Of a stretch of 31,051 nt of DNA, positions 8,088-16,796 are shown one piece after another; the first letter of the stretch is position 1; each line of letters begins with the position of its first letter. Made by a program: the position numbers and the translations under genes. The notes under the pieces were generated by a model that was given only the letters and a program-made list of their open reading frames with translations, was not told the DNA's origin and searched no databases. This stretch comes from Oscillospiraceae bacterium (GTDB lineage Bacteria; Bacillota_A; Clostridia; Oscillospirales; Oscillospiraceae), in contig JAGAFT010000023.1 in the NCBI GenBank assembly GCA_017627975.1, positions 1-31,051 of the forward strand. Reading direction: 5' to 3'.

Positions 8088-8106
8088 GGTTTCTCCTTTT
8101 CTTTTC

Positions 8107-8122
8107 CGATTCGTGCGAATCG
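8107..8122. repeat. Short perfect inverted repeat between cbiJ and cbiK
   Basis: CGATTCGTGCGAATCG is a perfect inverted repeat that can fold as a 6-bp stem with a 4-nt loop. It fills most of the 35-nt gap between the cbiJ stop and the cbiK ribosome-binding site. No T-run follows on the minus strand, so it is not an intrinsic terminator. A role in mRNA processing or stability at the junction of the cytosolic and exported parts of the operon is possible but unproven. Confidence 0.45.
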
Positions 8123-8875
8123 TTATTGTATTGCATCGCTGCGGTTCAGCAGCGCTATGCACCTTTGATATACCGTTTCAAAATCCAGGCCGCTTTCCTC
8201 CGGACGGCTCAGGAGAATCAGCTCCGCACCGGTCTCCTGACAGGCCCTGACCTTATCCGGGAAGCCGCCCGGCACGCCGCCGTCCTTGGAGACCAGATAC
8301 CGGATCCGATACTGGCGGATGATCGCCCGGTTGAGTTCATCGGAAAAAGGCCCCTGCATGGCAATGATGTTCCGATGCGGGATGCCGAGACGCTCGCAGG
8401 CTTCAAGGCTCTGATGGTTCGGCAGGATTCGCGGATAGATCCGCTCCGGTAAAATGGCCGCAAAGGCAGGCAGCTCTTTGGCCCCGGTGGTGAGGAGGAT
8501 GTTCCCCTCCCGGCGGCTGAGCCAGCAGGCCGCGTCTTCGGCGGTTTCAAAGCATCTCGCTCCCTCGGTCTCACTGGCCGGGCGGAGCAGCCGGACATAC
8601 CGCGCCCCGGCCTTCCGGCAGGCTTCCCGGACCGAGGCGGTGACATGGGTCGCATAGGGGTGCGTCGCGTCCACGCAGAGCGCGCAGTCCCGCAGAAGCT
8701 CCTGCTTCTCTTCCGCGCTCAGGGGGCCTGTCCGGATTTCCACATTGGGGATTCTCCCCTGTTCCTCGCTGCCATAGTCACTGGCTACACAGACCGTCAC
8801 GTCTGCCCCGGCCTCTGACAGCAGGGAAGAAAGCTTCCTCCCCTCGGTGGTCCCGCTGAAGATGACAAATCTCAT
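8123..8875 (-). CDS. cbiJ: Cobalt-precorrin-6A reductase
   Basis: NAD(P)H-dependent reduction of the cobalt-precorrin-6A macrocycle in the anaerobic B12 pathway, in the cytoplasm. It is 250 residues, the usual CbiJ/CobK length. Diagnostic segments are FSGTTEGRKLS at the N-terminus, CVDATHPYA in the middle (about residues 88-96), LLTTGAKELPAF and a late YLVSKDGGVPGGFPDK. The start is ATG 8873-8875, which overlaps the cbiH stop as ATGA. The open frame can be extended upstream, but that would run through cbiH in another frame. It is the last purely biosynthetic gene before the exported module. Confidence 0.94.
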   Translation of the reverse strand: MRFVIFSGTTEGRKLSSLLSEAGADVTVCVASDYGSEEQGRIPNVEIRTGPLSAEEKQELLRDCALCVDATHPYATHVTASVREACRKAGARYVRLLRPASETEGARCFETAEDAACWLSRREGNILLTTGAKELPAFAAILPERIYPRILPNHQSLEACERLGIPHRNIIAMQGPFSDELNRAIIRQYRIRYLVSKDGGVPGGFPDKVRACQETGAELILLSRPEESGLDFETVYQRCIALLNRSDAIQ

Positions 8876-9600
8876 GTTCGGTACCCCCGTGGGGTCACCA
8901 TCCGTCCTCCGAGTTCTTTGGACTGGGACGAGCCGATAAACACGGTTGTGAACATATCCACCTCCGTGTCGCGCAGCTCCTTCAGCCGCAGGACCCGGAT
9001 GCCCTCCCCTTCGCGGCCGATCGCCCGGGCCAGGCCGCAGACGGTCTCCGGGCTCTTCTCCGCCAGGAGGATATCGCAGGCCCGCCGCAGATAGCCCTGC
9101 CGGTGCCGGGAAGCCGGATTGTACAGGCAGATCGCGAAGTCCCCTTTTGCCGCACAGCGCAGCCGCTCTTCGATCTGTTCCCAGTCCGTCAGCCGGTCGG
9201 ACAGCGAGATCACACAGAAGTCGTGCCCCAGCGGCGCGCCCAGCAGAGCGCCGCCGGAAAGCGCCGCGGTGATGCCCGGGATGATCTCCACTTCTGCCTC
9301 CGGGTATTCTTTCTTGAGCTCCAGAACCGGTGCCGCCATGCCATAGACGCCTGCGTCTCCGCTGCAGACGAGAGCGACGGTCTTTCCGCCGCAAGCCTGT
9401 TCCAGGCCCCAGCGGCAGCGCTCCAATTCTCCGGTCATCCCGGTGCTGTATACTGCCTTCTCCGGCCAGAGCGGTTTCAAAAGCTCCACATAGAGTGTAT
9501 AACCGCAAAGCACATCCGCCTCTTCAATCGCCGTGCGGGCGGCCTCGGTCAGATATCGCCCATCGCCGGGGCCGATCCCGACTACATAGAGTTTTCCCAT
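8872..9600 (-). CDS. cbiH: Cobalt-precorrin-3 (C17)-methyltransferase
   Basis: SAM-dependent methyltransferase that methylates C17 with ring contraction in the anaerobic pathway. It is 242 residues and belongs to the tetrapyrrole methylase family: VVGIGPGDGRYLT at the N-terminus, CSGDAGVYGMA near residue 80, IIPGITAALSGGALLGAPLGHDF in the middle and a NPASRHRQGYLRRA segment typical of CbiH/CobJ. The start is ATG 9598-9600, with GGAG 8 nt upstream and only 1 nt after the cbiG stop. A longer in-frame start exists but would overlap cbiG needlessly. Its stop overlaps the cbiJ start. Confidence 0.95.
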   Translation of the reverse strand: MGKLYVVGIGPGDGRYLTEAARTAIEEADVLCGYTLYVELLKPLWPEKAVYSTGMTGELERCRWGLEQACGGKTVALVCSGDAGVYGMAAPVLELKKEYPEAEVEIIPGITAALSGGALLGAPLGHDFCVISLSDRLTDWEQIEERLRCAAKGDFAICLYNPASRHRQGYLRRACDILLAEKSPETVCGLARAIGREGEGIRVLRLKELRDTEVDMFTTVFIGSSQSKELGGRMVTPRGYRT

Positions 9601-9601
9601 G

Positions 9602-10636
9602 TCACCAACTCCAGTCAAAGCTTGCTTCTTCCTCTGCAAGAGCAAAGGTGACGCCGTCCTGCGCATACTTCGTCTCTCGCAGCTTCCCGCCGCTCTTCAG
9701 GACCGCGGCCCGTTCGCAGACGTTGTCCACACCGGCGACCGACCGTACAAAATCCGACCCCGAAAAGTTTCCTTCCGCCCGGCCCAGTTCTTCCGCCGTA
9801 TAAAAGCGGATGGGCCAGCCATGCTTCCCGCAGAATCGGAGCAGTCCTTCTTCCCCGCTTTTCAGGTCGATGCTCGCCGCCGATCGGATGGCCTCCGGCA
9901 GAATGCTTCTCTCCCGGCAAAAGCGGTCCAGGCCCGCTTCCAGCACTTCCGCGCTTGTTCCCTTCCGGCAGCCGACGCCGAGGTGCAGGATATGCGGGAC
10001 CAGCTGCAGCGCCGCAGACGGTGTGTCGTAATAATCCACCGAAACATCGGCCTCGCTTGGTAATCCGTCCCGGGAAGCTTTCTCAGGGCCGCCGGCTGTC
10101 CGCGGAAGAACCCGGACATTTTCCGGCGCCTCTCCCCGGATCCGCCATCGGCAGTCCAGAAGGATCATCCGGCCGGCCAGAAGCTTCGCCGAAACCGTCT
10201 TGATCCGCTCCGGCTGCCGAACGGTCATATTTTGACGCTTTGCCCAGAGATCGACGGCAAACACCCCGTGCAGATCCGTCGCGGTCGTGATGACCGCCTC
10301 GCCACCGGTGACAGCGGCCAGTTCCCCGGCCAGCGCGTTCGCCCCGCCCAGGTGTCCGGACAGCAGCGGAATCACATAGCGTCCTGTTTCATCCATCGCC
10401 AGGACCGCCGGATCTTCCGCCTTGTGCTTCAGGTACGGCGCAATGGCGCGCACGGCGATCCCGACAGCGCCGACATATACAAGGGCGCGCTTTTCCCGGA
10501 AGGCCGCTTCCGTCCAGCTTCCCAGGCTCATGCTTTCCCCTGCCCGTACGGTCTCTCCGCCAAGCGCTCCCGCGAGCTTTTCTGCCAGAGCTTCCCCCCG
10601 GTCGGTGAAGGAAAGATACGCAATTCCCTCTCTCAT
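9602..10636 (-). CDS. cbiG: Cobalt-precorrin-5A hydrolase CbiG
   Basis: Opens the delta-lactone of cobalt-precorrin-5A with release of acetaldehyde. It is 344 residues, a usual CbiG length. The N-terminal part has FTDRGEALAEKLA and the VYVGAVGIAVRAIAPYL and LSGHLGGANALAGELA motifs (about residues 55-110). The C-terminal CbiG domain begins near HLGVGCRKGTSAEVLE and ends with FVRSVAGVDNVCERAAV. The start is ATG 10634-10636, overlapping the cbiD stop (ATGA) with a GAGAGG site upstream; the ATG five codons earlier is less well placed. It lies between cbiD and cbiH in a run of coupled genes. Confidence 0.95.
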   Translation of the reverse strand: MREGIAYLSFTDRGEALAEKLAGALGGETVRAGESMSLGSWTEAAFREKRALVYVGAVGIAVRAIAPYLKHKAEDPAVLAMDETGRYVIPLLSGHLGGANALAGELAAVTGGEAVITTATDLHGVFAVDLWAKRQNMTVRQPERIKTVSAKLLAGRMILLDCRWRIRGEAPENVRVLPRTAGGPEKASRDGLPSEADVSVDYYDTPSAALQLVPHILHLGVGCRKGTSAEVLEAGLDRFCRERSILPEAIRSAASIDLKSGEEGLLRFCGKHGWPIRFYTAEELGRAEGNFSGSDFVRSVAGVDNVCERAAVLKSGGKLRETKYAQDGVTFALAEEEASFDWSW

Positions 10637-11772
10637 GTCGCCTCTCTCCATTCCCGCAGCATTGTCTCCGCCTCCGCAGTTTTGCCCAGCAGCCCGTAGA
10701 CATTGGAGAAGAGCACCGCTCCCATGCGGCAGGCTCCGCCGCTTCGCCGCTCCAGGACCTTCTGGATCTCCCGCAGAAGGCTCTCTGTCACCGGTTTACA
10801 TAATTTCGCATTTTTCAGGATCTCCAGGCATCCGTCGGCGGTTACCTGCCGCATCAGGCTCTCACAGGTTTCCCGGTCTGCGCCGCAGAGCGCCGCATGT
10901 GCGCAGAACAGCTCCCGGCGGCAGTCGGCCATGCGGGAATGTGTATTCATGATCCCGCCGGCAAGCTTCACCAGTTTGCCGATATGTCCGATCAGCAGCA
11001 CCTCTTCCATTCCCTCCAGCACTGCCAGGTCCAGTGCGTCCCCGATGTAGTTGGAACACTTGACTCGTGGGATCTTCTCCAGTTCCGGCATTTCTTTCTG
11101 CAGGAAGTCAAGGCCGTAGTTTCCCGGGCAGAGGATCAGACGCCTGCTCCCGGAAGCTGCTTTCTGCCGGATCTCCAGTGCGATGGTGTCGACAACGGCC
11201 TGCTCGCTCATGGGCTCGACGATCCCCGACGTCCCCAGAATTGAAATTCCTCCCTCGATGCCGAGCATGGGGTTAAAGGTCTTTTTTGCAATCTCCCTGC
11301 CCTCCGGCGCGGAGATCAGCACCTGCAGGCCCCCCGCATAGCCCAACTCGTCACAGACCGTCTCTACCGCGCTGCGGATCATGCGCCGCGGTATGGAGTT
11401 GATGGCCGCTTCCCCCACTGCCCGGTCGAGGCCCGGTCTGGTCACCCGGCCGATCCCCTCTCCGCCGTCGATCGTAAGCCCGTCAGCATTCTTGCTGACC
11501 GCCGCGACGATCAGGATGCCGTCCGTCACATCGGGGTCGTCCCCGGCATCCTTGCGCACGGCGCAAAGCGCCCGCTCCCCCTCCATGCGGCAGAAGACCG
11601 GCTCCGTCTCGACCCGCAGTCCGCCGGGTGTGAGCAGGGTCAGCGTCTCCGGGGCAGTTCCCGAGAGCAGCAGCTCCGCGGCTCCCGCGGCCGCCATCGC
11701 CGCGCAGCTCCCGGTGGTATAGCCGCAGCGCAGACGCTTGCTTCCGCTGCGGATGTAGTGTTCAAAGCTCAT
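10633..11772 (-). CDS. cbiD: Cobalt-precorrin-5B (C1)-methyltransferase CbiD
   Basis: Transfers a methyl group from SAM to C1 after CbiG, the step characteristic of the anaerobic route. It is 379 residues, the normal length. Conserved stretches are LRCGYTTGSCAAMAAAGAA near the N-terminus (16-34), GEGIGRVTRPGL, INSIPRRMI, ILGTSGIVEPMSE and the LIGHIGKLVKLAGGIMNTHS motif near residue 265. The start ATG 11770-11772 overlaps the stop of the Cys-rich gene by 4 nt, and its own stop overlaps the cbiG start. Confidence 0.96.
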   Translation of the reverse strand: MSFEHYIRSGSKRLRCGYTTGSCAAMAAAGAAELLLSGTAPETLTLLTPGGLRVETEPVFCRMEGERALCAVRKDAGDDPDVTDGILIVAAVSKNADGLTIDGGEGIGRVTRPGLDRAVGEAAINSIPRRMIRSAVETVCDELGYAGGLQVLISAPEGREIAKKTFNPMLGIEGGISILGTSGIVEPMSEQAVVDTIALEIRQKAASGSRRLILCPGNYGLDFLQKEMPELEKIPRVKCSNYIGDALDLAVLEGMEEVLLIGHIGKLVKLAGGIMNTHSRMADCRRELFCAHAALCGADRETCESLMRQVTADGCLEILKNAKLCKPVTESLLREIQKVLERRSGGACRMGAVLFSNVYGLLGKTAEAETMLREWREAT

Positions 11773-12044
11773 GGTGTCTTCTCCCGTTTTGCCGCCAGCA
11801 CAGCCAGCTCCGGAAAGCGCCGGAGAATCGCGTCATAGTTCTCGCGCCGGTGCGGAAAAGCACAGTGCTCGCAGCTTTTCACGCCGCTCTGCGTATAGAC
11901 GAAGTTCCCTTTGCAGTGTTCCCCCAGCGTATAGAGCGGGCAGTAGCAGAACAGGCAGTTGAACTCTGATTCCTCCACACCTTCATGGCAGGGGAAGAAC
12001 TCGCATTCCCGGTTCTGAAAAAAACGGTAGTGTTTTTCACTCAT
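11769..12044 (-). CDS. Cysteine-rich small protein (probable PF04071-type) of the cobalamin operon
   Basis: A 91-residue protein with eight cysteines: C14, C19, C30, C33, C35, C44, C58 and C61. The pattern CEFFPCH, NCLFCYCPLY and CEHCAFPH matches the small Cys-rich domain that is recurrently found beside, or fused to, cobalamin biosynthesis proteins in anaerobes. No catalytic role is established to my knowledge. The cysteines suggest metal binding, for example zinc, iron-sulphur or cobalt handling, which is inference. It starts 1 nt after the cbiC stop and overlaps cbiD by 4 nt, so it should be made in step with those enzymes. Confidence 0.85.
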   Translation of the reverse strand: MSEKHYRFFQNRECEFFPCHEGVEESEFNCLFCYCPLYTLGEHCKGNFVYTQSGVKSCEHCAFPHRRENYDAILRRFPELAVLAAKREKTP

Positions 12045-12045
12045 A

Positions 12046-12672
12046 TCAGTTCCATCCTCTCGCGGCAGGCTCCAGGAGATCCGCCGCGGAATAGATCAGC
12101 GCATTGCAGATCGCCGCAGCGATGCTGCTGCCGCCCTTTCGTCCCATAGCCGCAATGCAGGGGATCCCCGCTTCCTCGCAGGCGGTGAAGACCAGCTCTT
12201 TGCTCTCGACAACGTTTACAAAGCCCACCGGCACCGCGATCACCAGCGCGGGCCGCAGTCCTTCCCGGATCTGTTCTGCGATACGAAGAAGTGCTGTCGG
12301 CGCATTTCCGACCGCGAGAATCGCCCCGGGATGATGCGCCGCAGCCCAGTCCATTGCCGCCGCGGCGCGGGTAGTCCCCTCCGCTTTTGCCCGCTCGGCG
12401 ATGAACCCCTCCGCCATGTAGCAGTACGCCGATGCGCCGAGCTTCTTCAGCCCGGGTTTGCTGATCCCGGCCAGGGCCATATTGGTATCCGTCACGAGGT
12501 CCGTGCCGCCGCGCAGCGCTTCCGTGGCTTTCTGTACCGCACCGGGAGTAAAGCGCAGATTTGCGGCATAGTCGAAGTCGGCACTGGCGTGGATACAGCG
12601 CAAGATCACGGCCTCATTCTCCTTTGCGAGTGTGACGCCCTGTTCCCGAAGCTCCGCCCGGATGATTTCCAT
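12046..12672 (-). CDS. cbiC: Cobalt-precorrin-8 methylmutase CbiC
   Basis: Moves the methyl group from C11 to C12 to give cobyrinate. It is 208 residues, the usual size. The catalytic histidine is H28 in CIHASADFDY. Other family segments are TDTNMALAGISK, GNAPTALLRI, VPVGFVNVVESKE and the C-terminal MGRKGGSSIAAAICNALIY. The start ATG 12670-12672 is 10 nt after the cbiP stop. The purine-rich GGGGGAG lies very close to the ATG, so initiation may depend on coupling from cbiP. The longer in-frame ORF upstream is a shadow of cbiP. Confidence 0.95.
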   Translation of the reverse strand: MEIIRAELREQGVTLAKENEAVILRCIHASADFDYAANLRFTPGAVQKATEALRGGTDLVTDTNMALAGISKPGLKKLGASAYCYMAEGFIAERAKAEGTTRAAAAMDWAAAHHPGAILAVGNAPTALLRIAEQIREGLRPALVIAVPVGFVNVVESKELVFTACEEAGIPCIAAMGRKGGSSIAAAICNALIYSAADLLEPAARGWN

Positions 12673-12682
12673 GCTCCCCCGC

Positions 12683-14182
12683 TCAATCTGTCCCGGTGTT
12701 CCGATCATTCTCAAAGGCCTCCATCGCCTGTTCGATTGTTTCCAGATCAAGACTGTGCCGTACCGTATCCGCCAGCAGGTCATACTGCCGATTCCGGTAT
12801 GCCGCGCGGTTTACCGCTCTCTGCTCCGGGATCCGGATTCCTTTTCTCTCCGCGAGCCATCCGGCCATGCGGTTTACCAGCTCCCCGCTGTCAAACAGCC
12901 CGTGCAGATAAGTGCCGAACACCCTTCCTTCCGCGGCCCCGTCTTCCGTTCCGTCTTCCAGGTGACAGAACGGACGCGCTGCGGACTCGGTTTTCCCCAT
13001 GTGGATCTCATACCCCTCCAGCCGGGCCCCGGTGAAAGGCCCCTCGGTACAGACGGCCCGTCTCCGAACTCGGGTCTTCTTCCCGGCAAAGACCGTCTCG
13101 CAGGGTAAAAGATCGAGGCCTTCTATGGTTCCCCCGCCTTCCGCATTCTCCGGATCCGACAGCCTTCGCCCCAGCATCTGGTATCCGCCGCAGACGCCGA
13201 GGATTGCGCATCCCGCTTCATGAAGCGCGAGGATCTCCCCAGCCAGCCCAGTCTCCCGCAGCCAGCGCAGGTCTCCCATGGTGTTCTTGGTCCCCGGGAG
13301 GACCACCAGATCCGGATATCCCAGCTGTCCCGGTCGGTTTACATAACGCAGTCCAATTGCCGGATGTTCCTCCAGCGGAGAGAAGTCCGTGAAGTTCGAC
13401 ACATGCGGAAGCCGGATGACCGCGATGTCCAGCGGTCTTTCCGCGATGTCCGTCTTTTCCAGTCGGGGCGCAAGGCTGTCTTCATCGTCGATATCCACCT
13501 TCATCCAGGGCAATACGCCGAGTACCGGCACCCCGGTCAATTCTTCCAGCTGTCTCAGGCCGGGCCGCAGCAGCTCCACATCACCGCGGAACTTGTTGAT
13601 CACCGTACCGATCAGCCTTCTCCGTTCTTCCGGCTGAAGCAGGGCCACCGTCCCGTAAAGCTGGGCAAACACACCGCCCCGGTCGATGTCTCCGGCCAGG
13701 ATCACCGGCGCATTCACCAGCTCGGCCAGGCCCATGTTGACGATATCGTCCTGCCGGAGATTGATCTCCGCGGGAGAGCCCGCCCCCTCAATCACAATGA
13801 TGTCGTGCTCCTCCGCCAGACTGTTGTAGGCTTTCATGATCTCGGGGATCAGACCCCGCTTCATCCGGAAATAGTCCTTCGCGTCATACTGTCCGCGGAC
13901 CTCACCCATTACGATCAGCTGGCTGCCGGTGTCGCTGGAGGGCTTGAGCAGAATCGGATTCATCCGCACGTCACAGGGGATTCCCGCCGCTTCGGCCTGG
14001 ACGGCCTGGGCCCGTCCCAGTTCCAGGCCGTCCGCTGTAACAAAGCTGTTGAGGGCCATATTCTGGCTTTTGAAGGGAGCCACACGATAGCCGTCCTGTG
14101 CAAAAATCCGGCAGAGCGCCGTCACCAGCAGGCTTTTCCCCGCCCCGGACATGGTTCCCTGCACCATGATGCATTTTGCCAT
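12683..14182 (-). CDS. cbiP: Cobyric acid synthase (glutamine-hydrolysing)
   Basis: Amidates side chains b, d, e and g of adenosylcobyrinate a,c-diamide using glutamine and ATP. It is 499 residues, full length. The N-terminal ATP-binding domain has the P-loop GTMSGAGKS (9-17) and the PFKSQNMALNS motif. The C-terminal class I-like glutaminase domain has VLPGTKNTMGDL, the nucleophile C331 in LGVCGGYQMLG and H427 in TYLHGLF. The start ATG is directly adjacent to the cobD stop and has GGGAGG about 8 nt upstream. Also called CobQ in aerobic nomenclature. Confidence 0.96.
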   Translation of the reverse strand: MAKCIMVQGTMSGAGKSLLVTALCRIFAQDGYRVAPFKSQNMALNSFVTADGLELGRAQAVQAEAAGIPCDVRMNPILLKPSSDTGSQLIVMGEVRGQYDAKDYFRMKRGLIPEIMKAYNSLAEEHDIIVIEGAGSPAEINLRQDDIVNMGLAELVNAPVILAGDIDRGGVFAQLYGTVALLQPEERRRLIGTVINKFRGDVELLRPGLRQLEELTGVPVLGVLPWMKVDIDDEDSLAPRLEKTDIAERPLDIAVIRLPHVSNFTDFSPLEEHPAIGLRYVNRPGQLGYPDLVVLPGTKNTMGDLRWLRETGLAGEILALHEAGCAILGVCGGYQMLGRRLSDPENAEGGGTIEGLDLLPCETVFAGKKTRVRRRAVCTEGPFTGARLEGYEIHMGKTESAARPFCHLEDGTEDGAAEGRVFGTYLHGLFDSGELVNRMAGWLAERKGIRIPEQRAVNRAAYRNRQYDLLADTVRHSLDLETIEQAMEAFENDRNTGTD

Positions 14183-15235
14183 CTACCGCACCTCCCGCAG
14201 CGCACGAAGCAGCCGGTCGTTCTCTGCTTCGGTCCGAATCGCGATCCGGTACCAGCCTTCCGCGAGCCCTACATAGCTTCGGCAGTCCCGGATCAGGATG
14301 CCCCGCTTTTGGAGCTTTTCTCCCAGCGCCCCATCCTCACAGTAAAACAGCAGATAATTGGCCTCGCCGGAAACAACACGCAGCCCCAGGGCCTTCAAGG
14401 CCCGGATCATGCGCGGCCTCTCCGCGGACATTAGGGCGCACAATCGGTTTACATAATTATTTTCCTGCAAAGCCGCGATCCCCGCCGCCTGCGCCACGTT
14501 TGAGACCGGCCAGGGCTGCCCCGTGCTTTGCAGCCCTTCTGCAAAAGCTGCACTCCCGCAGAGGGCATATCCAAGGCGCAAGCCCGCCATGGCATAGGTT
14601 TTGGTGAAAGCCCGAAGAATCACCAGGTTCGGATTCTGCCCCAGGTCCGGGATCAGGCTGTCCGTCTCGGAAGCTTCGGTGAAGTCCAGAAAGCACTCGT
14701 CGATCACCGGCACACAGTTTTCATCCCTGCAGAGCTTCAGGATCTTCCGCATCTCCTCGCGTCCTGTCACCAGTCCCGTCGGATTGTTGGGATTGGATAG
14801 GAAGAGCAGTTCCGCGCCCCGGATGCCTTCCGCCAGCTCTTCCGGTCGAAGAAGAAAGCCCTCGCTCTCCTGCCGGGTCACAGTGCGAATTGTGCAGTTC
14901 TCTTCCCGCAGCGCCCGTTCGTATTCTCCGAAGTCCGGTGCCGTGAGCACGGCCTTTTTAGGACGCAGCATCCGGCAGATCCGGAAGATCAGATCTGCGG
15001 CGCCGTTTCCGCACACAATCCGCTCCGCTGGGATACCGTGCCGCTGAGCCAGCCGGCTTCGCAGAGCCCGGCAGAGCGGATCCGGATAGCGCGCTGCATC
15101 CTCCAGCGCATGAACCGCGGCCTCCCGTACTCCCTCCGGAAGTCCAAGTGGGCTGACATTGGCCGAGAAATCCAGCGGCAGAGAACCGTATTCTGTTTCA
15201 TATCCGGCCCAGTCGCCGCCGTGTCTCTCCATCAT
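14183..15235 (-). CDS. cobD: Threonine-phosphate decarboxylase (PLP-dependent, CobD/CobC type)
   Basis: Decarboxylates L-threonine O-3-phosphate to (R)-1-amino-2-propanol phosphate, the linker that CbiB attaches to cobyric acid. It is 350 residues in the class I/II aminotransferase fold: DFSANVSPLG near the N-terminus, CGNGAADLIFR, FLSNPNNPTGLV, a VIDECFLDF strand and the PLP lysine K212 in AFTKTYAMAGLRLGY. The start is the first of two tandem ATGs (15233-15235), overlapping the cbiB stop; the second (15230-15232) is better spaced from AAGGGG and may be the true start. Histidinol-phosphate aminotransferases are the nearest alternative, but the neighbours settle the call. Confidence 0.93.
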   Translation of the reverse strand: MMERHGGDWAGYETEYGSLPLDFSANVSPLGLPEGVREAAVHALEDAARYPDPLCRALRSRLAQRHGIPAERIVCGNGAADLIFRICRMLRPKKAVLTAPDFGEYERALREENCTIRTVTRQESEGFLLRPEELAEGIRGAELLFLSNPNNPTGLVTGREEMRKILKLCRDENCVPVIDECFLDFTEASETDSLIPDLGQNPNLVILRAFTKTYAMAGLRLGYALCGSAAFAEGLQSTGQPWPVSNVAQAAGIAALQENNYVNRLCALMSAERPRMIRALKALGLRVVSGEANYLLFYCEDGALGEKLQKRGILIRDCRSYVGLAEGWYRIAIRTEAENDRLLRALREVR

Positions 15236-16212
15236 AACCCCTTCACCAGTAAAACGATTCCCAGCCGCAGCGCTCCCATCAGGCCGAGGCAGAGCCAGCT
15301 TCCGACCTGTTCCATCCGGCAGGCACGGCGGATGTCCTCCGCCTCCGCCTCCCGGCGCTCGTCCCCGATATAAGGCTTGTCATAAATCTTACCGAAATAG
15401 CTTGCCGGTCCGCAGAGCTTCAGTCCCAGCGCGCCCGCCATCACCGCCTCGCACTGGGCGGAGTTGGGGCTGGCATGCTTCCGCCGGTCCCGCTTCCAGA
15501 TCCTCGCGGCGGCCTTTCTGTCCTCTCCGCAGAGACCTGAGGCCGCGATCAGAATCAGCGCCGCCAGTCTGGAAGGAAGGTAATTTGCCGCGTCATCCAG
15601 TTTGGCCGCCGCTCTCCCGAACCAGAGATACCGCTCGTTTCGATACCCCACCATGCTGTCCATGGTGTTGACGGCCTTGTAGCACAGCGCCAGTGGCGCT
15701 CCGCCGAGAAACATATACAGCATCGGCGCAACAATTCCGTCGGAGAAGTTCTCCGCCACGGTCTCGACCGCTGCCCGCGTCACAGCGCTTTTATCCAGTG
15801 CCTCGGTATCCCGGCCGACGATCCGTGACACCGCCGCTCTGGCGTCTGCCAGCGTTCCGTCTTTCAGGGCGCGGGAAACGCGCATGGCCTCATCCTTGAG
15901 GTTTTTCACCGCAAGGGCCTGCCAGCACCAGATACACTCCATCAGGAAGGCCAGCGGAGGCCAAAGCCGGTCCAGCAGCGTGAGCACCAGACCGCAGATC
16001 AGCAGCGTCCCCACCGGGAGCAGCGTTGCCAGCAGCATCCCGCCGAGCAGCTCTCCCCTGCGGTTTTTGGGCAGAAGTTTTCGCAGCAGAGTTTCCAGCG
16101 CCGTGATACCCTGTCCCATCAGGACCACCGGATGAATCGGCGTGAGCCGCGCCGGGTCCCCCAGGATCAGATCCAGCACGAAGCCGCAAATCGCTGTCAT
16201 TAGAATTCTCAT
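15232..16212 (-). CDS. cbiB: Adenosylcobinamide-phosphate synthase CbiB
   Basis: Membrane protein that joins the aminopropanol phosphate made by CobD to adenosylcobyric acid. It is 326 residues from ATG 16210-16212, which overlaps the cobC stop (ATGA). Landmarks are GFVLDLILGDPARLTPIHPVVLMG at the N-terminus, SRIVGRDT, VETVAENFSDGIVAPMLYMFLGGAPLALCYKAVNTMDSMVGY in the middle (about residues 145-190) and SPNSAQCEAVMAGALG near the C-terminus. Several hydrophobic segments fit an inner-membrane enzyme. An ATG four codons downstream is an alternative start. Confidence 0.94.
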   Translation of the reverse strand: MRILMTAICGFVLDLILGDPARLTPIHPVVLMGQGITALETLLRKLLPKNRRGELLGGMLLATLLPVGTLLICGLVLTLLDRLWPPLAFLMECIWCWQALAVKNLKDEAMRVSRALKDGTLADARAAVSRIVGRDTEALDKSAVTRAAVETVAENFSDGIVAPMLYMFLGGAPLALCYKAVNTMDSMVGYRNERYLWFGRAAAKLDDAANYLPSRLAALILIAASGLCGEDRKAAARIWKRDRRKHASPNSAQCEAVMAGALGLKLCGPASYFGKIYDKPYIGDERREAEAEDIRRACRMEQVGSWLCLGLMGALRLGIVLLVKGL

Positions 16213-16796
16213 TGCAAAAACGATATCTCCCGTATCACACGCAGCGTTTTGCTCTCCGGCTTCCAGTCCAGCAGCCATCCGCAGCCGCAGGGCCTCTGCC
16301 AGCGGTAGTACTCCCTCTGCGGGACGCCCTTTTCCTCCAGCAGAGCCATCTGGGTCCCGCCGTGGGCGACGATCACCAGATCTTCCGCAGTTTCCGCTTT
16401 TTCGGTCTCGGTTTCCAGAATCCGCTCAAAGCCTCTGTTGACCCGCTCGCTGAACTCCGCCTTTTCTTCCCCGCCGGGACAGCGTCCCCGGCAGCCGCCG
16501 TCCACCCACGCGCGATATGCGGCGTCGTTTTCCATCTCCCACCAGCCGCGGCCCTCGAAGCTTCCGAAATCCATCTCCCGGAGGTCCGGGCAGAGCACCT
16601 GCTCCGCTTCCGGGAAGAGAATCTGTGCCGTCTCCCGTGCCCGCAGGGCTGGTGACACATACACCCGCCTTGGGCAGATGTCCGCCCGCTTCAGCGCCGT
16701 TCTCCCCGCCTCTGAGAGTCCGTCGTCCAGGCGTCCCTGATAGCGTTTTTCCTCCCCGAGCCGGGTCATTCCGTGCCGGATCAGCCAGACCTTCAC
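16209..16796 (-). CDS. cobC: Alpha-ribazole phosphatase-like histidine phosphatase
   Basis: A branch-2-oxyanion-type phosphoglycerate-mutase-like phosphatase expected to dephosphorylate alpha-ribazole phosphate or adenosylcobalamin phosphate. It is 195 residues from the GTG at 16794-16796. The catalytic motif is LIRHGMT, followed by GRLDDGLSEAGR, VYVSPALRARETAQ, EMDFGSFEGR and LVIVAHGGTQMAL with the second histidine. I prefer the GTG to the ATG two codons earlier (16800-16802) because GGAG lies 7 nt from the GTG but only about 1 nt from the ATG, and because the GTG gives a GTGA overlap with the upstream stop as elsewhere in the operon. Confidence 0.88.
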   Translation of the reverse strand: MKVWLIRHGMTRLGEEKRYQGRLDDGLSEAGRTALKRADICPRRVYVSPALRARETAQILFPEAEQVLCPDLREMDFGSFEGRGWWEMENDAAYRAWVDGGCRGRCPGGEEKAEFSERVNRGFERILETETEKAETAEDLVIVAHGGTQMALLEEKGVPQREYYRWQRPCGCGWLLDWKPESKTLRVIREISFLQ

